This document shows positions 16,145 through 23,158 of a stretch of DNA of 64,000 nucleotides, in pieces. The stretch covers positions 40,609-104,608 of the forward strand of contig NZ_NPKH01000037.1 in the NCBI RefSeq assembly GCF_002284535.1, written 5' to 3'. The notes under the pieces are model-generated. The model did not search any database, was not told the origin of the DNA, and worked only from the letters and a program-made list of their open reading frames with translations. Numbering within the stretch: the stretch's first letter is position 1; every line of letters begins with the position of its first letter. Both the position numbers and the translations under genes were made by a program. Source of the DNA: Mesorhizobium wenxiniae. GTDB taxonomy: Bacteria; Pseudomonadota; Alphaproteobacteria; Rhizobiales; Rhizobiaceae.

Positions 16145-17182
16145 ATGCGCGAACCGCCGCATGAGTTGGCACGCCGCCTCGCCGACCGGGCCGAGGCGGT
16201 CTGCCGGCATTATCTCTCCAATGGCCGGCGCCAGGGGAACTATTGGACCGTTGGCGATGTGCGCAACACCCCTGGTCGCTCCATGTTCGTTCGACTTGCC
16301 GACTCCCCAAGAGGTCCGGCCGGGCGCTGGACCGACGCCGCTACCGGCGAGCATGGCGATCTGCTGGACGTGGTGCGCGAAGCGCTTGGGCTCGGAACCT
16401 TCGCAGATGTCGCCAGGGAAGCCCGGGTCTTCCTCGGCCAGTCGCCTGAACCAGCGCGTAGGGAGCCTGCAGCCTCTCAGCGCGCACGCGCTCCGGCTGG
16501 GTCAACGGAGGCCGCCCGCCGGCTGGTGGGCATGTCGCAGCCGATCATCGGAACCATCGTGGAAACGTATTTGCGTGGTCGCGGCATTATGACTTTGCAC
16601 GGAACGGGTTCACTGAGGTTTCATCCGCGCTGCTACTACCGGCCGGACGATCATGGACCGACCGAAACCTGGCCAGCGATGATCGCCGCCGTCACCGATC
16701 TCGACGGGCGACTGACCGGCGCGCACCGCACCTGGCTTGCGCCGGACGGTCTGGGCAAGGCACCCGTCGACACACCGCGCCGGGCCATGGGCGATCTGTT
16801 GGGCAACGCCGTCCGCTTCGGAGTGCCCGGCAACGTCATGGCTGCGGGCGAAGGCATCGAGACGACGCTTTCGCTCAGATGCGCCCTGCCCGACATGGCC
16901 ATGGCGGCAGCTCTCTCGGCGGCGCATCTCGCTGCCATCCTGTTCCCGCCTACGCTGAACCGGCTCTACATCATCCGCGACAACGATCCCGCCGGTAACA
17001 GTGCCCGCGACACCTTGATCGAGCGGGCGACCGATGCCGGGATTGAGGCGATCGTCCTCTCGCCGAGGATGGAGGACTTCAACGAGGATCTACGCTGCTT
17101 GGGCCTCGCCACGCTTCGCAAATCGATCGCGGACCAACTGGTTCGCCGGGATCGCTATCGTTTCCTCGAACGTGTGGCCTGA
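16145..17182 (+). CDS. DUF7146/Toprim domain protein (primase-like)
   Basis: The 345-residue protein has an N-terminal DUF7146-type region (ELARRLADRAEAVCRHYLSNGRR, GNYWTVGDVRNTPGRSMFVRL, AATGEHGDLLDVVRE). The C-terminal Toprim domain has its catalytic Glu in MAAGEGIETTLSLR and the DxD-type motif in YIIRDNDPAGN. Toprim folds bind metal in primases and topoisomerases. This arrangement is common in plasmid and ICE accessory primases, which may prime the transferred strand. The ATG at 16145 follows AAGGAGGTCACC, one of the best ribosome sites in the window. The ATG at 16130 lies before that site and is rejected. Confidence 0.82.
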   Translation: MREPPHELARRLADRAEAVCRHYLSNGRRQGNYWTVGDVRNTPGRSMFVRLADSPRGPAGRWTDAATGEHGDLLDVVREALGLGTFADVAREARVFLGQSPEPARREPAASQRARAPAGSTEAARRLVGMSQPIIGTIVETYLRGRGIMTLHGTGSLRFHPRCYYRPDDHGPTETWPAMIAAVTDLDGRLTGAHRTWLAPDGLGKAPVDTPRRAMGDLLGNAVRFGVPGNVMAAGEGIETTLSLRCALPDMAMAAALSAAHLAAILFPPTLNRLYIIRDNDPAGNSARDTLIERATDAGIEAIVLSPRMEDFNEDLRCLGLATLRKSIADQLVRRDRYRFLERVA

Positions 17183-17315
17183 GCCAGGATGGAGCGCGGC
17201 GCAGTGCGGTCATGAGGCCGGCGTCACGCGAACAGGATCCACCGCCGGAGAGAGCCACGACCCGGCCTTCGAGAGGGCGATCGGGCCCACAACGGTCCGG
17301 CCAGGCAATGGCGCC
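17183..17315. other. Intergenic DNA between Toprim and DUF2493 genes, proximal part
   Basis: No convincing gene is present in the 316-base gap (17183-17498). Its only clear structure is the 13-bp inverted repeat described separately at 17316-17376. The remainder is GC-rich, with short dyads around GGGCGATCGGGCCC. Confidence 0.5.
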
Positions 17316-17376
17316 GGCCGACTATTTTCCGGCGGCGGCTGCGCCGCCTTTCCATCGCGAGGCAAAATAGTCGGCC
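17316..17376 (+). repeat. Structured repeat element copy 1 (nested stem)
   Basis: GGCCGACTATTTT (17316-17328) is a perfect 13-bp inverted match to AAAATAGTCGGCC (17364-17376). The 35-base interior reads CGGCGGCTGCGCCGCC, itself a small hairpin, then TTTCCATCGCGAGGC. A second element with the same plan is at 19507-19558, where stem bases differ but still pair. The copies precede DUF2493 and DUF736 genes. A structured RNA, a protein-binding dyad or a folded single-strand promoter are all possible. Confidence 0.65.
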
Positions 17377-17498
17377 TCTGCCATCCTCCGCTGCCGCTCC
17401 GGCCCTCCGCGGCGCTCCGGGTGCGAGGCCATCCCGCCCGTGGGCTTTCGTCGCCATGAAGGCCGCGAGGGTCGCGGCCCCACCGACGGGAGTATCCC

Positions 17499-18431
17499 AT
17501 GAGCGCACACGACGAGTCCGAACAGCACCACGCAGCGTCGCCCACCGATCACGTCCTCACCGAACTCCAGCTCTATGGCTGGCGCCCTTACGCCGATGAC
17601 CCCGATCCGCGACCACTTCCCGACGGCGACCATGTCGCCGGAGCCGTTGCGGACATCTTCGATGCCCTCATCGCCACCCTCGGCGACACACGCCTCGAGC
17701 CCGACCTCGACGACCTGCTCTGGTCCGTCACCAATGTCTTCCACCGCGCCGTGCTGCGGATCGAGCGGCAAATAGATGACAACGAGCAGGCCCAGCGCCG
17801 CCTGCAGCGGGAACAGGACGGCACCGAGATCAAAGCGGTCGAACTCGAAAACCTCACCGCCCAGGGCCAGACCATGATCGAGCGGCGCGACGCCTTCGAA
17901 TTGATGCGGGATCAGGCTTCCGAACACTACGAGCAGCACACCGGCTCGGCCTGGCGTCCGCGCACCGGATCGATGGTCAACCACCGGCATCTGACCGCGG
18001 CAATGATCGACAGCCGCGATTTCCTCGCCGCGCGGCGCAAGGCCGATACCGAGGTAATGCTGCCCGCCGGTCCGAAGATCGCCCTGACCGGCGGCCTCGA
18101 TTTCAACGACCACCATCTCATCTGGGACGCGCTCGACAAGGTCCACGCCAAGCACCCCGACATGGTGCTGATCCACGGCAAGTCGCCAAAGGGCGCCGAA
18201 CTGATTGCCAGCAAATGGGCCGACAATCGCAAGGTGCCGCAGGTCGGCTTCGCCCCGAACTGGGACAAGCATGGACGGGCCGCTCCGTTCAAGCGAAACG
18301 ATGCGATCCTCGACATCCTTCCGATCGGCGTCATCGTGTTTCCGGGCACCGGCATCCAGGACAACTTCGCCGACAAGGCACGAAAGCTCGGCATCAACGC
18401 CTATGATTTCCGCGATCGTGGTCGCGCATGA
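17499..18431 (+). CDS. DUF2493 (SLOG/YspA-like) domain protein
   Basis: The 310-residue protein has an acidic N-terminal half with a helical, charged stretch (residues about 85-125, RIERQIDDNEQAQRRLQRE). The C-terminal DUF2493 domain carries the nucleotide-binding pattern PKIALTGGLDFNDHHLIWDALDKV, MVLIHGKSPKGAELIASKWA and GVIVFPGTGIQDNFADKA (each quoted in part). SLOG folds bind nucleotides or nucleotide-derived ligands. These proteins recur in plasmid and ICE cargo, without an established role. The start at 17499 has GGGAG seven bases upstream. Confidence 0.78.
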   Translation: MSAHDESEQHHAASPTDHVLTELQLYGWRPYADDPDPRPLPDGDHVAGAVADIFDALIATLGDTRLEPDLDDLLWSVTNVFHRAVLRIERQIDDNEQAQRRLQREQDGTEIKAVELENLTAQGQTMIERRDAFELMRDQASEHYEQHTGSAWRPRTGSMVNHRHLTAAMIDSRDFLAARRKADTEVMLPAGPKIALTGGLDFNDHHLIWDALDKVHAKHPDMVLIHGKSPKGAELIASKWADNRKVPQVGFAPNWDKHGRAAPFKRNDAILDILPIGVIVFPGTGIQDNFADKARKLGINAYDFRDRGRA

Positions 18432-18645
18432 GCGCTACCTTTCCCTCGCGGGTACCGCACTCGACCCGGCAATGCTGCCGGGTTGTCGTCGCCGGCGATT
18501 GTCGTGCGCCGCTAGTACAAACAACCGCGACCCTCGCGGGGCAATCAAGGCTCCCCAGATCGGGAGAATTGCTCTAGACTGATGTCTGCGCCGTGGAGGT
18601 GGTGGTTGGCGCGACCCGTCCAAACTATGCACGGAGATCACCACC

Positions 18646-19089
18646 ATGATCATCATCGCCATTCTCGCCACGCTTGCCGGTATCGCTGCGCTGTGCTGGC
18701 TGTTGTTCAATCTCGCCGTATTCGCGCTGCCGCTGTTCGCCGGCATCGCCGTCGGCACCTGGGCGCATGACACAGGAGCCGGGATCCCCGGCGCCGTCAT
18801 CGTCGGCGCCATTGCTGCCGCGATGACGTTCGGTCTCTTCCAACTCCTGCTGCTCGTCGCCCGACCCGCCTGGATCAAGCTCGTTGTGGTCCTTGCCTTC
18901 GTCGCGCCGGCAATCGTCGCCGGCTATCACGCCACCCTGGGCATCGTGAAGCTCACCATGCCCTCCGACGCCTGGCAGCTCGCCTTCGCTGTCGTGGGAG
19001 CGGTGGCGGTCGGCATCACCGCGTTCATGCGCCTGACCATGATGGCCCCGCCCGGACCAGCCGGACAGGGCGTCGCGGAAGTCTCGTGA
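18646..19089 (+). CDS. Small multi-pass membrane protein, function unknown
   Basis: The 147-residue protein is almost entirely hydrophobic, with four likely membrane segments: IIIAILATLAGIAALCWLL, FALPLFAGIAVGTW, AVIVGAIAAAMTFGLFQLLL and IKLVVVLAFVAPAIVAGYHA. A fifth, weaker segment lies near residues 110-130. I do not recognise a family. A GGAG site 11 bases upstream supports the ATG at 18646. The gene keeps the orientation of its neighbours and is separated from them by 214 and 581 non-coding bases, so it probably has its own promoter. Confidence 0.65.
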   Translation: MIIIAILATLAGIAALCWLLFNLAVFALPLFAGIAVGTWAHDTGAGIPGAVIVGAIAAAMTFGLFQLLLLVARPAWIKLVVVLAFVAPAIVAGYHATLGIVKLTMPSDAWQLAFAVVGAVAVGITAFMRLTMMAPPGPAGQGVAEVS

Positions 19090-19506
19090 CCGTATCGGTG
19101 TGGTCGTGACCAGATCAGGCTGTAGCCCTCGCCTTCCAACGCCAATGGAGTTGCGGGCAGGATCGGAGTAGGCGCTCGGCACGAGCACGCGAGCCGGAGC
19201 AGCGAATTCCTAACTGCCCGCCATGCCAGTAAGCACCCCGATCCCGGCACCGCCATCTGGAGCGACAGATGGTCGGGACATTCCCGCCCTGCCGGAGTGT
19301 TGGAGAGCTGGCATTTCTCCTGATCCCGGGAAGGAGAGCGGCGCGCGCTGAGCGTGTGGGCCGGACCCCGCCTCTGGTTCGCGAGCCAGCCACGTTCTCC
19401 TTGCCTCGTTCTGCCTGTCCGACCGCTCCGCTACGGTCTCTTTCATGGCTTGATCTGGCCGAAGGCCGGCTCCGCCTCGATCGGCTAAGGCGCAACAGCG
19501 CCGTCA
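19090..19506. other. Long intergenic stretch without a recognisable gene
   Basis: The 581-base gap (19090-19670) contains no frame with a ribosome site or recognisable protein motif. Frames on both strands look like GC-bias artefacts. Short dyads occur, such as CGGCCGAAGGCCGG-like sequence near 19450. The downstream end carries structured repeat copy 2 and a leader for DUF736. Confidence 0.5.
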
Positions 19507-19558
19507 AACTATCTTCCCCTCCCGGCTGCGCCGGCATTCCTCGCGAGACAAGATAGTT
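19507..19558 (+). repeat. Structured repeat element copy 2 (nested stem)
   Basis: AACTATCTT (19507-19515) pairs perfectly with AAGATAGTT (19550-19558). The 34-base interior contains CCGGCTGCGCCGG, an inner hairpin, then CATTCCTCGCGAGAC. Order and spacing match copy 1 at 17316-17376. In the outer stem a T-A pair of copy 1 is a C-G pair here, and in the inner stem GCCGCC becomes GCCGG with its partner changed too. It lies 112 bases before the DUF736 start. Confidence 0.65.
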
Positions 19559-19670
19559 CTCCTTTGCTGTCGGAGCCCCTGCGGGGTGCGCCGCCGATCG
19601 CCTCCGGCCTGCCGATCGCCATCGAGACCGCAATGGTGCGGGCTCGAGCAAGAAACCAAGGAGAACCACA

Positions 19671-19991
19671 ATGGCTACCATTGGCACCTTCAAGAAGTCC
19701 GGCACCAACGAGTTCAGCGGCGAGATCGTCACCCTTTCCCTCCAGGCCAAGAACGTCCGCATCGCTCCCGATGCCCGCGCCAGCGGCGAGAATGCCCCCA
19801 GCCACCGCGTTTTCGTCGGCCGGATCGAGATCGGGGCCGCCTGGAGCAAGCAGTCCAACGAGGGCCGCGCCTACCTTGGCCTCAAGCTCGACGATCCGAG
19901 CTTCACCGCCCCGATCTACGCCAACCTCTTCGGCGACGAGGAAGGCGAGGGCTACAGCCTGTCCCGCCCGACCCGCCGCAACGGCGACTGA
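19671..19991 (+). CDS. DUF736 family protein (copy 1)
   Basis: This 106-residue compact protein has the full DUF736 pattern: MATIGTFKKSGTNEFSGEIVTL, an RIAPDARASGENAPSHRVF segment, IEIGAAWSKQSNEGRAYLGLKL and DDPSFTAPIYANLF (quoted in parts). DUF736 genes are near-universal companions of alphaproteobacterial conjugation and replication modules, but their molecular role is not known. AAGGAG sits seven to eight bases before ATG. A GC-rich terminator-like hairpin follows. A diverged second copy lies at 25158-25505 in the tra operon. Confidence 0.88.
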   Translation: MATIGTFKKSGTNEFSGEIVTLSLQAKNVRIAPDARASGENAPSHRVFVGRIEIGAAWSKQSNEGRAYLGLKLDDPSFTAPIYANLFGDEEGEGYSLSRPTRRNGD

Positions 19992-20005
19992 GGCGCGGAG
20001 CAAGC

Positions 20006-20037
20006 GCCCCGCCCGGCTGGTCCGGGCGGGGCCCTTC
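20006..20037 (+). terminator. Terminator-like hairpin after DUF736
   Basis: GCCCCGCCCGG and CCGGGCGGGGC form an 11-bp stem with a CTGGT loop, followed by CCTTCTT. The T-run is short, so termination strength is uncertain. It separates DUF736 from the regulatory genes. Confidence 0.65.
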
Positions 20038-20124
20038 TTGGGCCAAGAAGACCGAATCAGTCGGCGTGAGGTCGCCCTTGGAACGCCTTGATCTGACGAT
20101 TATGGGTGGCATTCGCTCCAAGAG

Positions 20125-20139
20125 CGACTATTATAGTCG
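20125..20139. promoter_or_regulatory. Palindrome upstream of XRE regulator (possible operator)
   Basis: CGACTATTATAGTCG is a perfect 15-base palindrome centred 52 bases before the XRE start. Small XRE repressors usually bind such dyads near their own promoters, so self-regulation is the likely role. The half-site GACTAT also appears in the outer stem of structured repeat copy 1. Confidence 0.5.
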
Positions 20140-20183
20140 TAGTTCTGGCTTCTGCGCCGCGCCTTGTGGCGGTGATCGAGTGC

Positions 20184-20444
20184 ATGATCACCGCCCGCCA
20201 ATCACGGGCCGCGCGAGCGTTGCTTGGCTGGAGCCAGGAAACGCTTGCAGAAGAGGCCGCCGTATCTTTGACCGCACTGAAACGCCTCGAATCCGAGAGC
20301 GGGTTGCGCGTGTATGAATCAACGCGCGACCAGGTGCGGCGCGCGCTCGAAGCGAACGGCATCGTTTTCCTGACAACGGAAAAGGGAGACGGGGTGATGT
20401 TCATGCGCGATGCTGCGAACCAGGGCAGCAAGAGACAGTCGTGA
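20184..20444 (+). CDS. XRE-family regulator (QseC-like)
   Basis: This 86-residue protein is built around one helix-turn-helix (RAARALLGWSQETLAEEAAVSLTALKRLE) followed by a short wing (QVRRALEANGIVFLTTEKGDGVMF; both quoted in part). I chose the ATG at 20184 because an in-frame start at 20106 would add hydrophobic residues unlike the family and would cross the upstream palindrome. In ICEMlSym-type elements the small repressor QseC is adjacent to qseM and sets the on/off state of transfer. Position next to a DUF2285 gene and the FseA-like pair suggests the same role, by context rather than sequence proof. Confidence 0.7.
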   Translation: MITARQSRAARALLGWSQETLAEEAAVSLTALKRLESESGLRVYESTRDQVRRALEANGIVFLTTEKGDGVMFMRDAANQGSKRQS

Positions 20445-20522
20445 AGACTTGCTTTGGTAGAGCTGGAACGTTGTTAGACAGCGCCAGCATTTTTCACTCT
20501 TTCGCGCATGAGATGGCGGAGT

Positions 20523-20547
20523 TGATAACATTCCCCCTGTTCCCGGA
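20523..20547 (+). promoter_or_regulatory. Possible promoter of the DUF2285 gene
   Basis: TTGATA and GATACA hexamers are separated by about 18 bases and lie 28-50 bases before the DUF2285 start. The match to a housekeeping promoter is fair only. It would let the anti-activator be made separately from the XRE gene. Confidence 0.3.
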
Positions 20548-20574
20548 TACAAGGTCCCGGTGTGAGGGAGGAGA

Positions 20575-20838
20575 ATGACACATTCGGAGTTCCTGGACGA
20601 GCCGCCCGTTGGTCCGCTGCTCACCGACTATGATCGCGAGCACATGAAGCTCTATATGCGGGTGCTCGACGCGGCGACCGAGGGTGCCGACTGGCGCGAA
20701 GCTGTCGCGGTGATTTTCGGCGTCGATCCGGATGCCGAACCCGAACGCGCCCGGCGCGTCCACGACAGCCATCTCGCTCGGGCACGCTGGATGGCGGAAC
20801 ACGGCTACCGTCATCTCCTGCGCGATGGCCACGACTAG
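20575..20838 (+). CDS. Small DUF2285 protein (QseM-like anti-activator)
   Basis: The 87-residue protein consists of one DUF2285 domain: LLTDYDREHMKLYMRVLDAATEGADWREAV, then RARRVHDSHLARARWMAEHGYRHLL (quoted in part). The same fold forms the C-terminal half of the FseA-like product just downstream (GQAMIAGGYRHLLHH). In ICEMlSymR7A the DUF2285 protein QseM binds and blocks both FseA and TraR. A domain shared with its target, and the position between the XRE gene and the FseA-like pair, support that role here. GGGAGGAG lies directly before the ATG at good spacing. Confidence 0.7.
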   Translation: MTHSEFLDEPPVGPLLTDYDREHMKLYMRVLDAATEGADWREAVAVIFGVDPDAEPERARRVHDSHLARARWMAEHGYRHLLRDGHD

Positions 20839-20944
20839 CCAAAGCAATGCGCGCGGGACATCACTCGGCGCTTCTTTAGACTCTTCCCAAGTCATCAGGT
20901 TTAGGAAACGCTGTCCGCCCCACGTTGCGGCAACGAGGAGCACG

Positions 20945-21701
20945 ATGACGGCCGATACATCCCGTTGGAGGACTTCGGAAGCATACGATTTTCTGGACTC
21001 CCTCGACCCTCCCGACCTTGCCTGGGAATGGCTCAGGCGCAACCCCGATTACCAGCAGGACTACGCAAGCGCCAACAGTCCTTCCCTGAAGCATCAGCTG
21101 CATCGGAAATGGGGCCTGCAGTTTTTTCGTCCCGCCGTCGTTGAATGCTGGCGAGGGTCCGGTGTTCTGGTCGGTCGAGGCCGATACGAGCGCCGTACTG
21201 CTCACGCACGCGCCAGCCATTGTGCCGGCGGCCGGGAACCTCTCTGTCGAGTTGCGCGAGACCTTGCCGCGCGCGGACGAGCAAGGCGTGCACTTCCTCC
21301 TCAAGACCGCCAGCCAGACCGTTCGGCTGGTGCGGCTCCCCGGTGTCCCGACCGGGGCGCCTCTCGCTGCACTCGTGCCGCTTGACGCGCACGGTGCCGA
21401 CAGGATCGAAGCACTCGAACGGCTTTTGCGCGCTTTGCGGGGGCGGACCGTCCCTGACGACCAACGGCTGACATCGCAGCAGAAGCGACGGCACCGGTAC
21501 ATGCTCCAGGCAACCGACGGCCGCAGGAGCGGTGCCAGCTATCGCGAGATCGCCACCGTTATCTTCGGCCGTGACAGAGTAGCCTCCGAGCCGTGGAAGA
21601 CCTCCACCGTGCGGGCGAGCGTCATTGGCTTGGTCAAGGACGGCCAAGCCATGATCGCGGGCGGGTATCGTCACCTTCTGCATCATCGTCGCAAGGAATA
21701 G
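20945..21701 (+). CDS. FseA-like activator: DUF6499 and DUF2285 frames joined by +1 frameshift
   Basis: The first frame starts at an ATG after GAGGAG and encodes a DUF6499 domain (SRWRTSEAYDFLDSL, AWEWLRRNPDYQQDYA, HRKWGLQFF). The second, +1 frame continues VPPSLNAGEGPVFWSVEA and ends in a DUF2285 domain (RYMLQATDGRRSGASYREIA, GQAMIAGGYRHLL). Joining them at TTT TTT C (21122-21128) gives one 251-residue protein of the expected order. Unshifted, the first frame runs on as unrelated Arg-rich sequence. In ICEMlSymR7A, msi172 and msi171 are fused by +1 programmed frameshifting to make FseA, the activator of the excisionase rdfS. The same arrangement and a neighbouring excisionase gene support the assignment. 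Confidence 0.78.
21119..21131 (+). other. +1 programmed ribosomal frameshift site
   Basis: The zero frame reads CAG TTT TTT CGT. Slipping tRNA-Phe from TTT to TTC puts the ribosome in the +1 frame at GTC and joins the two domains exactly where homologous fused proteins continue. UUU-CGU is also the core of the influenza A PA-X +1 site. A stop at 21087 closes the +1 frame upstream, so the second domain cannot be read from much further 5'. Confidence 0.65.
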
Positions 21702-21720
21702 CCCAAGCGCGGTGCGTTGA

Positions 21721-21757
21721 GGGATGAGGAACTTCGCCCTTCAAACTTCCTCATCCC
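21721..21757 (+). repeat. 11-bp inverted repeat between fseA-like and excisionase genes
   Basis: GGGATGAGGAA (21721-21731) is a perfect inverted match to TTCCTCATCCC (21747-21757), with a 15-base loop. No T-run follows. It lies 20 bases after the FseA-like stop and 82 bases before the AlpA-like ATG. It may be a terminator-like hairpin or the binding dyad of a regulator of the excisionase gene. Confidence 0.6.
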
Positions 21758-21839
21758 CCCAGCCCAACAGTCTTCGCCACCGTGGTCGTCATCCGCCGCC
21801 AGCATCCGGCGGTCTCAATGAAGCCCCGGAGGCCCGACC

Positions 21840-22094
21840 ATGACTTCCAATCCCGCCGGCATGCCGCCGCGCTATCTCAGAACACCCGAGGCTGCGCGTT
21901 TCCTCGGCCTCTCTGACCGGACCCTCGAAAAGCACCGCACCTACGGCACCGGCCCGGCCTATCGAAAGCTCGGCGGCCGCGTCGTCTATTCGCTCGAAGA
22001 TCTGCAGGCTTGGGCCAACCGCGGCACCAAGACATCCACCTCCGATCCTGGAGTCGGAACCGTCCATCCGGCCCGCCGCTTCGAAGCACGCTGA
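21840..22094 (+). CDS. AlpA/MerR-like small DNA-binding protein (RdfS-like excisionase)
   Basis: The 84-residue protein has a winged helix-turn-helix of the excisionase/AlpA type: RYLRTPEAARFLGLSDRTLEKHR, then a wing GPAYRKLGGRVVYSLEDLQAW (each quoted in part). The tail is disordered and Ser/Thr/Pro-rich. CGGAGG lies eight bases before ATG. In ICEMlSym elements the FseA target is rdfS, a recombination directionality factor of this type. Immediate linkage to an FseA-like gene fits, but position before repA also allows a role as a repA regulator. Confidence 0.7.
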   Translation: MTSNPAGMPPRYLRTPEAARFLGLSDRTLEKHRTYGTGPAYRKLGGRVVYSLEDLQAWANRGTKTSTSDPGVGTVHPARRFEAR

Positions 22095-22105
22095 GTGGTG
22101 ATACG

Positions 22106-23158
22106 ATGACGGCATCACACCGCCAGCGCAGCGAACGCGCTCATCTCGATCCCTTCGATGCGATCAGCGGCGACGTGCCGCCGCGCGACCAGCGCGATCT
22201 GATGGCACACCCGTTCTTCTCCCTCTCCAAGTCGCGCCGGGTCGCGCCGATCCACTACAAGGCGGGCGACGTCGAACTGCAGGTCTATGCCGTTGCGGAG
22301 CACGGCATGGCGACGATCTGGGATGCCGACATCCTGATCTGGGCGGCAAGCCAAATTCTGGCCGCGCAGGATCGTGGCCTTCCTACCTCACGCTTCTTCC
22401 GCTTCACCCCCTATCAACTCCTCAACGCCATTGGCCGCACCACCGGCGCGCGCAGCTACTTCCTCATCAAGGGTGCGCTCACCCGCCTTCAGTCCACAGT
22501 CATCCGCACGAGCATCCGCCAGGGCGAGCATTGGCGGCGCCAGCAATTCTCCTGGATCAACGAGTGGGAAGAACTTGCGACGCGCAGCGGCCGCGTCGAG
22601 GGCATGGAATTTGTGCTGCCCGAATGGCTCTATCAGGGCATCGTCGACCGCCGCCTGGTCCTTGCCATCGATCCCGATTACTTCGCACTGACTGGCGGCA
22701 TCGAGCGCTGGCTCTATCGGATCGCTCGCAAGCACGCCGGCCGGCAGTCCGGCGGCTGGTGCTTTGAACTGCGCCATCTGCATGCCAAGAGCGGATCGCT
22801 CGCCCGCTATTCCGATTTCGCCATCGACATCCGCGCCATCACACGACGCCAGCCGCTTCCCGGCTATTTGCTGGCAATGGAACAGCCCTCTGGGCGTCCC
22901 GAACTTATCCACATCCGCCCTGTGGAAAAGCTGTGCGTAACTTCGCCGGATATCCGTACATCAGGCGCATCCGGTATCCGTACATCAGGCGCAAACCTAT
23001 CTGTACTTCAGGCGCAGGAACCTCATTTAAGTCCTTGGCCCAACGACCGGAATCGCTCCCGTAAAGACTCTAAAGAAGAATCTAAATCTTATTATTTGGC
23101 GCGTTCCGGGGATAATCCGTGCACTTCCGGTCCCTCCCGCCGGAGGAACCGCCGATGA
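22106..23158 (+). CDS. repA: Replication initiator protein A (RPA family)
   Basis: The 350-residue protein matches the RPA family of alphaproteobacterial plasmid and ICE initiators: RDLMAHPFFSLSKSRRVAPIHY, VYAVAEHGMATIWDADILIWAASQ, RFTPYQLLNAIGRTTGARSY and the winged-helix part ERWLYRIARKHAGRQSGGW (quoted in parts). It starts at the ATG at 22106, 11 bases after the AlpA-like stop. Its low-complexity C-terminus (RTSGASGIRTSGA) is the translation of three direct repeats that look like iterons. The stop overlaps the ParA start (ATGA). On an ICE it would allow transient plasmid-like replication after excision. Confidence 0.85.
   Translation: MTASHRQRSERAHLDPFDAISGDVPPRDQRDLMAHPFFSLSKSRRVAPIHYKAGDVELQVYAVAEHGMATIWDADILIWAASQILAAQDRGLPTSRFFRFTPYQLLNAIGRTTGARSYFLIKGALTRLQSTVIRTSIRQGEHWRRQQFSWINEWEELATRSGRVEGMEFVLPEWLYQGIVDRRLVLAIDPDYFALTGGIERWLYRIARKHAGRQSGGWCFELRHLHAKSGSLARYSDFAIDIRAITRRQPLPGYLLAMEQPSGRPELIHIRPVEKLCVTSPDIRTSGASGIRTSGANLSVLQAQEPHLSPWPNDRNRSRKDSKEESKSYYLARSGDNPCTSGPSRRRNRR
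22905..23105. other. Candidate iteron-type replication origin within repA 3' end
   Basis: A perfect DnaA box (TTATCCACA) lies at 22905-22913. Three direct repeats of TATCCGTACATCAGGCGCA follow: 22951-22969 and 22975-22993 identical, 22998-23016 with two changes. Their spacing is 24 and 23 bases. An A+T-rich stretch (about 23060-23100, TCTAAAGAAGAATCTAAATC) comes next. DnaA box, iterons and an easily melted segment in this order form a standard iteron origin. The A+T-rich part stands out against the surrounding GC-rich DNA. Confidence 0.6.

Noticed and set aside
22951..23016. Three short direct repeats considered as a CRISPR array
   Set aside because: Unit length 19 with 4-5 base gaps leaves no spacer room, and the DnaA box and repA context fit iterons.
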